This document shows, one piece after another, positions 1 to 4,924 of a stretch of 6,379 nucleotides of DNA (its first letter is position 1; each line of letters begins with the position of its first letter). Origin of the DNA: Parvularculaceae bacterium. Its GTDB lineage: Bacteria > Pseudomonadota > Alphaproteobacteria > Caulobacterales > Parvularculaceae. The stretch lies in NCBI GenBank assembly GCA_027080545.1, contig JALWRV010000198.1, forward strand, positions 1-6,379, read 5' to 3'. The translations under genes and the position numbers were made by a program. Below the pieces are notes generated by a model. The model was given only the letters and a program-made list of their open reading frames with translations, was not told where the DNA came from and ran no database searches.

Positions 1-273
1 AAACAAGGCTCGGCTGATGATTATGAAGGTGATACCAAAGAAACTGTCGCCACCATCATCGAATTGCTGGAAACACGGGTGCGCCCCGCCGTCGCACAAG
101 ATGGTGGTGACATTACTTTCACCCGTTTCGATAACGAAACAGGCATTGTATATCTTTCTTTACGCGGTGCCTGCGCCGGATGCCCCTCGTCAACCATGAC
201 CTTGAAACAGGGGGTTGAGAATCTCATTAAACATTATGTTCCTGAAGTAACGGCGGTCGAAGCCGCCCAATAA
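1..273 (+). CDS. nfuA: NfuA/NifU-type Fe-S cluster scaffold or carrier protein, C-terminal part (5' end outside window)
   Basis: The reading frame is open from the first base and ends in TAA at 271-273, giving 90 visible residues; the N-terminus lies upstream of the window. The visible part is a NifU C-terminal (Nfu) domain: VRPAVAQDGGDI at residues 27-38, then GACAGCPSST at 56-65 with the cluster-binding CxxC (C58 and C61), and a conserved tail around HYVPEV (78-83). Nfu proteins receive a 4Fe-4S cluster from the assembly machinery through this CxxC, usually as a dimer, and pass it to cytoplasmic apo-enzymes. Alphaproteobacterial members are commonly about 185 residues with an N-terminal Nfu_N domain, so roughly the first half is probably missing here; that domain is inferred, not seen. 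The next gene starts 49 bases downstream on the same strand. Confidence 0.93.
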   Translation, partial: KQGSADDYEGDTKETVATIIELLETRVRPAVAQDGGDITFTRFDNETGIVYLSLRGACAGCPSSTMTLKQGVENLIKHYVPEVTAVEAAQ

Positions 274-279
274 TGTCAT

Positions 280-297
280 AGGCCCATCAGGCCTTTT
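280..297 (+). terminator. possible weak hairpin terminator or attenuator after nfuA
   Basis: AGGCC at 280-284 and GGCCT at 290-294 can form a 5-bp stem with a 5-base loop, running into TTTT (294-297). The stem is short and the T run is only four bases, so this would be a leaky terminator at best. Read-through into the reductase gene 26 bases further on is likely. It could also be chance pairing between two GGCC sites. Confidence 0.28.
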
Positions 298-322
298 ATG
301 CAGGGGCGCCAAAGAGGAAATT

Positions 323-931
323 ATGACCGAACGAGTCGATAGGTCCAAACCGCTAGATGATCATGCCCTTGATCAGCTCTTCCGCACGGCCCGTACCTAT
401 AATAAATTCACCTCAAAGCCGGTTTCCGACACGGTTCTACAGGCCGTCTATGATTTGATGAAATGGGGGGCCACCTCAGCTAACTGCCAGCCCGCTCGCC
501 TATTGTTTCTGAAATCAAACGAAGCCAAAGAGCGCCTCAAGCCCCATCTTGACGAAGGTAATGTTAAAAAAACCATGGCCGCCCCCGTGGTTGCCATTAT
601 CGGCCATGATCTGGCTTTTTATGAGCATCTGCCCGAGCAATATCCTGCCGCCGATGCCCGATCATGGTTTGTGGGCGATCAGCAAAAAATCGCCGAAACC
701 GCCTTTCGCAATGGCACCCTGCAAGGCGCCTATTTCATGCTAGCGGCCCGCGCCTTGGGGCTGGATTGCGGCCCCATGTCCGGCTTTTCCATCGGCGGGG
801 TAACCAAGGAATTTTTTGGGGGTACCGAGACCCATGCCAATTTCTTATGCAATCTCGGCTATGGCCAAGAAGGCGGCACCTATCCTAGAGGTCCACGCCT
901 TGACTTTGATCAGGCCTGCAAAATTCTATAA
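323..931 (+). CDS. RutE/HadB-type malonic semialdehyde reductase (nitroreductase superfamily, FMN-dependent)
   Basis: A 202-residue protein that closely follows E. coli RutE (about 196 residues) as I recall it. Shared blocks are the N-terminal DQLFRTARTYNKF (17-29), the active-site block MKWGATSANCQPAR (46-59), GNVKKTMAAPV (79-89), DARSWF (111-116), ETAFRNGTLQGAY (125-137), ALGLDCGPMSGF (144-155) and NLGYG (177-181). RutE reduces malonic semialdehyde to 3-hydroxypropionate in pyrimidine breakdown, using FMN and a nicotinamide cofactor. No other rut gene is visible, so the physiological substrate here may be another small aldehyde or enone; no gene symbol is given for that reason. The start is supported by AGAGGA at 313-318, four bases before the ATG. 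The stop overlaps the tsaB start as TAATG, which suggests translational coupling. The protein is cytoplasmic, with no signal peptide or membrane segment. Confidence 0.9.
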   Translation: MTERVDRSKPLDDHALDQLFRTARTYNKFTSKPVSDTVLQAVYDLMKWGATSANCQPARLLFLKSNEAKERLKPHLDEGNVKKTMAAPVVAIIGHDLAFYEHLPEQYPAADARSWFVGDQQKIAETAFRNGTLQGAYFMLAARALGLDCGPMSGFSIGGVTKEFFGGTETHANFLCNLGYGQEGGTYPRGPRLDFDQACKIL

Positions 932-1608
932 TGGCCATACTGGCGATTGATACCTGTCTGGACCAGTGCGCGGTGGCTTTGCGCCCCCCAAATGGCGATA
1001 TTGTGACCATGGTCGAGCCACGCACCACGGGCCACGCCGAGCGCCTCCCCCTCATGGTTCGGGATATGCTGCAAAAATCCGGTATGACCGCTAAAAATAT
1101 CAATAAAATCAATGTTACAACGGGGCCCGGCTCTTTTACCGGGGTGCGCGTGGGCCTCAGCTTTGCTCGCGGTATGGCCATCGGCCACCCCCTAAAATTG
1201 CACGGTATGACCAGCTTCCAAGCCCTTGCCCTTAGCGCCCCTTCCTCATCATCCAAAAGCAGCAAAATCGTCACCCTCATCGATGCCAGACGGGGCCAAA
1301 TCTATGGACAGATTTTCACCTATGGGGCAACGGGCGAGGCCATACCGGACGGGGCGGCCTTTATTGAAAATCCGGACCAGATCGCCCAAAAACTAGCCCC
1401 CTTGCGCGCTGATCCTTCGACAGTCTGGCTCGGCAGCGGGGTGGCGCTGGTGGCCCCTGAATATTCAGCCCCAACCACCCTCCCGGATATTGGTCGCATG
1501 GCGGCATGGGCCGCCACCCATAGGGCCACAGATGCCGCCGACCCCACCTATTTGCGTCCCCCGGACGCCGCTCCAAAGCGTCCCGCGCCTAGCCTGAAAC
1601 AAGGCTGA
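931..1608 (+). CDS. tsaB: tRNA threonylcarbamoyladenosine (t6A) biosynthesis protein TsaB
   Basis: A 225-residue ASKHA-fold protein. TsaB pairs with TsaD and, with TsaE, supports transfer of threonylcarbamoyl to A37 of ANN-decoding tRNAs; it is structural rather than catalytic. Visible family marks are ILAIDTCLDQCAVAL at the N-terminus (3-17), GHAERLPLMV (34-43), the strongly conserved TGPGSFTGVRVGLSFARG (64-81), HGMTSFQALA (91-100), DARRGQIYGQIF (118-129) and the C-terminal PTYLRPPDA (205-213). Many family members read DTS where this one reads DTC. Length is normal for the family. There is no separate Shine-Dalgarno: the ATG at 931 overlaps the stop of the preceding reductase gene, so translation probably depends on terminating ribosomes. 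The rimI gene follows after 5 bases, the usual tsaB-rimI pairing. A stretch at 102-112 rich in Ser and Lys looks like a surface loop. Confidence 0.95.
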   Translation: MAILAIDTCLDQCAVALRPPNGDIVTMVEPRTTGHAERLPLMVRDMLQKSGMTAKNINKINVTTGPGSFTGVRVGLSFARGMAIGHPLKLHGMTSFQALALSAPSSSSKSSKIVTLIDARRGQIYGQIFTYGATGEAIPDGAAFIENPDQIAQKLAPLRADPSTVWLGSGVALVAPEYSAPTTLPDIGRMAAWAATHRATDAADPTYLRPPDAAPKRPAPSLKQG

Positions 1609-1613
1609 CCCCC

Positions 1614-2078
1614 ATGCATAGAACAGGCATTGAGCTTCAGCCAGCCACCTTAAAACACTTGGAAGAAATGGCTCGTTTGCATACCGAAACATTTTTGCAC
1701 GAACCCTGGTCCGCTGGTTTTATGGAAAAATTACTGCGCCGCACAGGGGCTTTTGGCTTGATCGCTCAAGCACCCTCCCCCTCACCCCCCCTTTTCGGCT
1801 TTACCATCGCCCAGCAAGCGCTAGATGAAGCGGAAATCTTGACCATTACTGTGGGGAGAAAGCACCAAAGGACTGGCATTGGGGGCATGCTGCTCGATCG
1901 GCTTGTCAATGATATGAAAAATCGGGGGGTCAAAACCCTTTTTCTTGATGTTGCCACCGACAATCACCCGGCGCTGGCCCTCTACCATTCTAGGGATTTT
2001 CTAGAATGTGGCCTGCGGCGCAACTATTACCGCAATGGGACCGATGCCCAATTGATGGCAAAAAATTTGGCCCTTTAA
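1614..2078 (+). CDS. rimI: RimI-type N-alpha-acetyltransferase (GNAT family)
   Basis: A 154-residue GNAT protein. RimI acetylates the N-terminal alanine of ribosomal protein S18 using acetyl-CoA. Visible features are HTETFLHEPWS (23-33), the beta-strand and acetyl-CoA pyrophosphate loop ILTITVGRKHQRTGIGGMLL (75-94, with Q85-R86-x-G88-x-G90), then LDVATDNHPALALYHSRDFL (111-130) and RRNYYRNGTDAQLMAKNL (135-152). The adjacency to tsaB and the C-terminal pattern (YY, DA, M) favour RimI over an unspecified GNAT. Two oddities: the usual LEV is LDV here, so the position corresponding to the proposed catalytic Glu103 of enteric RimI is D112, and the usual GF after LY is DF. The tyrosine proposed as general acid appears to be kept (Y124). 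A weak AAGG at 1601-1604 inside the end of tsaB sits 9 bases before the ATG. True targets are not shown by the sequence. Confidence 0.87.
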   Translation: MHRTGIELQPATLKHLEEMARLHTETFLHEPWSAGFMEKLLRRTGAFGLIAQAPSPSPPLFGFTIAQQALDEAEILTITVGRKHQRTGIGGMLLDRLVNDMKNRGVKTLFLDVATDNHPALALYHSRDFLECGLRRNYYRNGTDAQLMAKNLAL

Positions 2079-2110
2079 GCCCGCCCGACGCCTGATCCTC
2101 TCTTCCCATC

Positions 2111-2139
2111 TTGTCCCCTCCCCCCAACCTCTCCATATT
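2111..2139 (+). promoter_or_regulatory. candidate sigma70-type promoter for fur
   Basis: TTGTCC (2111-2116) and CATATT (2134-2139) are separated by 17 bases, each matching the -35 and -10 consensus at four of six positions. Transcription would start near 2146, just before the fur Shine-Dalgarno. The region is strongly pyrimidine-rich, so chance matches are possible. Just downstream, ATTAGG occurs twice (2137-2142 and 2149-2154), 12 bases apart, which could be an operator half-site pair. Confidence 0.27.
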
Positions 2140-2163
2140 AGGTCCAAGATTAGGAGGAGTTGG
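2124..2163 (+). promoter_or_regulatory. inverted repeat able to mask the fur Shine-Dalgarno
   Basis: The arm 2124-2134 (CCAACCTCTCC) can pair with 2153-2163 (GGAGGAGTTGG). That gives ten pairs, one of them T-G at 2130/2157, and a single C-A mismatch (2129/2158), around an 18-base loop. The right arm contains most of the Shine-Dalgarno AGGAGG (2152-2157), so in a transcript reading through from rimI the ribosome site would be double-stranded. A transcript starting near 2146 would lack the left arm and stay open. The pairing is read directly from the sequence; a regulatory effect is inference. Confidence 0.35.
2152..2157 (+). promoter_or_regulatory. strong Shine-Dalgarno that fixes the fur start
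   Basis: AGGAGG lies 10 bases before the ATG at 2168. This is the best ribosome site in the window. It supports the ATG start giving 138 residues over an upstream in-frame TTG at 2111, which would add 19 residues lying before the normal Fur N-terminus. Confidence 0.8.
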
Positions 2164-2167
2164 CACC

Positions 2168-2584
2168 ATGGATCGGGTAGAACGCCTTTGTGCGGAAAAA
2201 GGCATGCGGATGACCGAGCAGCGCAAGGTCATTGCACGGATTATTTCGCAGGCGGAGGATCATCCGGATGTGGAGGAAATTCACCGCCGCGCTAATGCCA
2301 TTGATGAACGCATTTCCATTGCCACCGTCTATCGCACCATGCGCCTGTTCGAGGAATCAGGGGTTGTTCAGCGCCATGATTTCAATGATGGCCGCTCGCG
2401 CTATGAAGAGGCTGGCGAAGACCATCACGATCACCTCATCAATCTAAAAAATGGCGATGTCATCGAATTTGTCAGTGAAGAGATTGAAAAGCTGCAACAA
2501 AAAATCGCCGAAGAACATGGCTTCCGTCTGGTCGACCATCGGTTAGAGCTTTATGGGGTGCCCCTAGACAAAGATGGTAATTAG
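2168..2584 (+). CDS. fur: Fur-family metal-responsive transcriptional repressor (alphaproteobacterial Fur/Mur type)
   Basis: A 138-residue protein, the usual Fur length. The N-terminal winged helix includes GMRMTEQRKVIARII (12-26) and the recognition helix ISIATVYRTMRLFEESG (49-65). The C-terminal dimerisation and metal domain includes RHDFNDGRSRYEE (69-81), HHDH (86-89) and HGFRLVDHRLELYGVPL (117-133). By comparison with E. coli Fur, likely metal ligands are H32, E80, H87 and H89, with H86, D88 and H124 near the second site. The only cysteine is C8, so the structural zinc CxxC pairs of E. coli Fur are absent; this is normal for alphaproteobacterial Fur/Mur. Such proteins repress manganese uptake in rhizobia (Mur) and iron genes in other alphaproteobacteria, and the sequence alone does not decide which metal is sensed. 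It ends the + strand gene series; the convergent dehydratase stop is 9 bases beyond its TAG. Confidence 0.93.
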   Translation: MDRVERLCAEKGMRMTEQRKVIARIISQAEDHPDVEEIHRRANAIDERISIATVYRTMRLFEESGVVQRHDFNDGRSRYEEAGEDHHDHLINLKNGDVIEFVSEEIEKLQQKIAEEHGFRLVDHRLELYGVPLDKDGN

Positions 2585-2598
2585 CAACAGTAATTAGC
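2577..2598. repeat. short direct repeat GTAATTAGC x2 spanning two convergent stop codons
   Basis: GTAATTAGC occurs at 2577-2585 and again at 2590-2598, a 13-base period with AACA between. The fur TAG (2582-2584) lies in the first copy and the dehydratase stop (2594-2596, TAA on the - strand) lies in the second. The core TAATTA is its own reverse complement, so the copies can also pair as a weak AT stem. This is probably a small local duplication; no terminator is otherwise visible between the two genes. Confidence 0.6.
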
Positions 2599-3562
2599 GC
2601 GCAAGCAATGTAGTAAATTGGGCCATATCCACATTGCCACCGCTGGCGACAATCACCGCTGTCTTGCCTTCAAGATTTATTTTCCCGGCCAAAACAGCCG
2701 CCAAGGCCGCCGCGCCCCCGGGCTCCAACACCAGATGAAAAGCCTCAAACGCCACCCCCATGGCCTCACGCACCACCTCATCCTCAACAGACAGACCCCG
2801 CACCCCATATTTTTGCAAAATCGGAAAGGTCAACATCCCCGGTTGTGGCAAGAGCAACGCATCACAGATCGATCGGGCCGTTGGATCATTGCACAAACGC
2901 TCACCAGCTTCGAGCGAGCGCCCCATATCATCAAACCCTTCCGGTTCGCTGACCAAAATTTTCGTGTGCGGACTTAACTTGGCGAGCGCCGTGGCACACC
3001 CCGCCGCCAACCCGCCGCCGGAAGTAGGCACAATAAAATAATCCACGACCGCATCCAGATCCCGCGCCTGCGCATATGCTTCCACGCCCACACTGCCCTG
3101 CCCGGCCATAATATACTCATCATCAAAGGGCGGCACGATAATCGCTCCACGACTGGCAGCAATCTCAGCCCCGATCTCTTCGCGGCTCTGTTGAAAACGA
3201 TCATATAAAACCACTTCGGCCCCATAGGCTTTGGTGCCGTCGATTTTCGCCTGTGGCGCATCTTCCGGCATCACGATCAGGGCCTTGATACCAAAATAAT
3301 GCGCGGCCAGCGCCACCCCTTGAGCGTGATTACCCGACGACCAGGCCACCACCCCGCGCTTTTTTTCTTCTGCGCTCATCGCCCCCAAACGATTGCCCGC
3401 CCCCCTTATCTTAAAAGAGCCGGTCTTTTGTAAGCTTTCCGCTTTCAGCAATAGCCGCCCTCCAAGCTGCCGGTTAAGGGCAAGATTTTCCAGCAACGGG
3501 GTGTGGGTGATCAAAGGGCGCAAACGCTCGCAGGCGGTTTCAATATCTGAAAAATCAATCAT
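2594..3562 (-). CDS. threonine/serine dehydratase, PLP-dependent (short form without ACT domain)
   Basis: A 322-residue fold-type II PLP enzyme. It should deaminate L-threonine to 2-oxobutanoate and/or L-serine to pyruvate in the cytoplasm. Visible motifs are KTGSFKIRGAGN (46-57) with the PLP Schiff-base lysine K51, the substrate loop SSGNHAQG (75-82), the phosphate-binding GGGLAAG (182-188), SEPEGFDDMGRS (205-216) and the late SGGN (307-310). E206 and D212 match the Mg site known from serine racemase. There is no C-terminal ACT regulatory domain, so it resembles TdcB-type catabolic dehydratases and serine racemases more than biosynthetic IlvA; allosteric isoleucine control is unlikely. Related annotations in alphaproteobacteria include hydroxyectoine-use (EutB) and hydroxyaspartate dehydratases, so substrate is uncertain. 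The start has AAGGA (TCCTT on +, 3569-3573) six bases upstream. It is divergent from zapE, with a palindrome 15 bases before its start. Confidence 0.9.
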   Translation of the reverse strand: MIDFSDIETACERLRPLITHTPLLENLALNRQLGGRLLLKAESLQKTGSFKIRGAGNRLGAMSAEEKKRGVVAWSSGNHAQGVALAAHYFGIKALIVMPEDAPQAKIDGTKAYGAEVVLYDRFQQSREEIGAEIAASRGAIIVPPFDDEYIMAGQGSVGVEAYAQARDLDAVVDYFIVPTSGGGLAAGCATALAKLSPHTKILVSEPEGFDDMGRSLEAGERLCNDPTARSICDALLLPQPGMLTFPILQKYGVRGLSVEDEVVREAMGVAFEAFHLVLEPGGAAALAAVLAGKINLEGKTAVIVASGGNVDMAQFTTLLAR

Positions 3563-3577
3563 GCCATTTCCTTAAAA

Positions 3578-3594
3578 TATGGGAATTTCCCATA
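3578..3594. promoter_or_regulatory. perfect 17-base palindrome, candidate operator between dehydratase and zapE
   Basis: TATGGGAATTTCCCATA is an exact inverted repeat: 8-base arms at 3578-3585 and 3587-3594 around a single central base. It sits 15 bases upstream of the dehydratase ATG and 63 bases upstream of the zapE ATG, in the only shared promoter region of this divergent pair. Its size and symmetry suit a dimeric repressor. I do not recognise the regulator. In RNA from the - strand it could also form a 6-bp hairpin (TATGGG with CCCATA) followed by TTTT and then the dehydratase Shine-Dalgarno. Confidence 0.6.
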
Positions 3595-3657
3595 GGTCGA
3601 CTATCTTTTACCCACGGGGCACTGGTCTATGCGCCGAAGCAGCGATAAGGTTTACCC

Positions 3658-4803
3658 ATGAGGGGCCCCCTAGCACGATATAATCATCTTGTCGCCAAAG
3701 GCGATCTGGTACCCGATGAGGTCCAGCGGAACGCCGTCCGCCGATTGGATAAATTATCCCGTAAAATTCAAGCCACACAAGGCTGGTCATTATTCGGCAA
3801 ACCTCAACACCCAAAAGGCCTCTACCTGTGGGGCGGGGTCGGGCGTGGCAAAAGCCTGCTGATGGATTTATTTTTCAACCACACCCGCCTTGCCCACAAA
3901 CAACGGGTTCACTTCCATCAGTTTATGAGCGACACCCATCAAGCTATAGCCGCTTGGCGCGCCATGGATGACAAGGAACGCAAACGCCAAACCTATCGCG
4001 ATAAAAAAGCCCCTCTCGACGATCCCATCCCTCACATCGCCAAAAAAATATTTCAGCAAGCCCACCTATTATGCTTCGATGAATTTCAGGTCAGCGATAT
4101 AACAGACGCCTTGATTTTAGGGCGCTTGTTCGATGGCCTGTTCGATCTCGGTACCCTCATCATCGCCACCTCAAACCGCCCCCCCGACGATCTCTATCTT
4201 GATGGCATCAATCGCGAGCTGTTCCTTCCCTTTATAGAAAGCCTGAAACAAAGGCTTGATATTTTCCATCTCGATGCGGCCAAGGATTACCGTCGGGATC
4301 AATTGGCAGGCAGCCCGGTCTATTTTCATCCCCTTGATAATAACGCCGCCACCGCCATGGACAAGGCCTGGAACAAAGTCATCACGGGGGCCAAAGAACG
4401 CCCCACACACATACAGGTTCGCGGCCGCACATTGGTCTTTCCCCGCACCGCCCGCGATGGGCTCCGCGTGTCTTTTGCCGATCTATGTGAAAAAAACCTT
4501 GGGGCGGAAGACTATATCGCCCTTACCGCCCATTTCGCCACCCTGTTCATGGACGACATCCCCCAACTATCACCAGAAAAACGCAATCAGGCAAAGCGCT
4601 TCGTCACCCTCGTGGACAGTCTTTATGAAGCGAAAACAAAATTTGTCTGTAGTGCGGCCGTCGCCCCAAGCGATCTCTACCCGAAAGGCGATGGCAGTTT
4701 CGAATTTTCGCGCACCGTCTCACGATTGATTGAGATGCAATCACAAGCCTATCGGGCGCTCCCGCCGATCGCCCCAGCATCCATCACCGCTAGCGCGCCT
4801 TAA
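3658..4803 (+). CDS. zapE: ZapE/AFG1-family cell division ATPase
   Basis: A 381-residue P-loop ATPase of the AFG1 (LACE1/ZapE) family. E. coli ZapE interacts with FtsZ and affects Z-ring stability under stress; the mitochondrial relative AFG1 helps turnover of respiratory subunits. Visible features are the N-terminal GPLARYNHLVAKGDLVPDEVQ (3-23), Walker A GGVGRGKS (59-66), the family signature VHFHQFM (84-90), Walker B LLCFDEFQV (137-145, D141-E142), the sensor-like IATSNRPPDDLY (169-180), RELFLPFI (186-193), and the C-terminal NQAKRFVTLVDSLYE (310-324) and FEFSRTVSRLIEMQS (348-362). All core motifs are intact and the length is typical. No targeting or membrane segment is seen. ATAAGG at 3645-3650 lies seven bases before the ATG. 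In many alphaproteobacteria zapE precedes malate dehydrogenase, but here the next gene is convergent putA after 121 bases with no clear terminator. Confidence 0.94.
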   Translation: MRGPLARYNHLVAKGDLVPDEVQRNAVRRLDKLSRKIQATQGWSLFGKPQHPKGLYLWGGVGRGKSLLMDLFFNHTRLAHKQRVHFHQFMSDTHQAIAAWRAMDDKERKRQTYRDKKAPLDDPIPHIAKKIFQQAHLLCFDEFQVSDITDALILGRLFDGLFDLGTLIIATSNRPPDDLYLDGINRELFLPFIESLKQRLDIFHLDAAKDYRRDQLAGSPVYFHPLDNNAATAMDKAWNKVITGAKERPTHIQVRGRTLVFPRTARDGLRVSFADLCEKNLGAEDYIALTAHFATLFMDDIPQLSPEKRNQAKRFVTLVDSLYEAKTKFVCSAAVAPSDLYPKGDGSFEFSRTVSRLIEMQSQAYRALPPIAPASITASAP

Positions 4804-4924
4804 TTGGTTGCCCGATGACCAAAACCATGCCCCGACCCGAGAAAAACCGTTTTCGAAAATAGGGGCGGCATCTTCGACTGTGGGTTACGCCTTTTTGCTA
4901 TGGGCTGCACTTTTGGCAAAAGCC

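Noticed and set aside
885..1280. Long - strand reading frame across the end of the reductase and tsaB
   Set aside because: It lies opposite two well-supported conserved genes, shows no recognisable domain, and is explained by codon-bias shadowing.
2111..2167. In-frame TTG start that would extend the Fur protein by 19 residues
   Set aside because: The extension has low-complexity Pro/Leu/Gly-rich sequence translated from the pyrimidine-rich leader, Fur proteins normally begin near the ATG at 2168, and the AGGAGG Shine-Dalgarno is correctly placed for that ATG.
3662..3669. GGGGCCCC palindrome right after the zapE start codon
   Set aside because: It lies within conserved coding sequence (RGPL) and has no loop space to form a stable hairpin by itself, so no regulatory role is claimed.
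4804..4822. Stem TTGGTT / GACCAA after the zapE stop as an intrinsic terminator
   Set aside because: It has five Watson-Crick pairs plus one wobble and is followed by AAACC rather than T residues on the + strand, and by TTAAG on the - strand.
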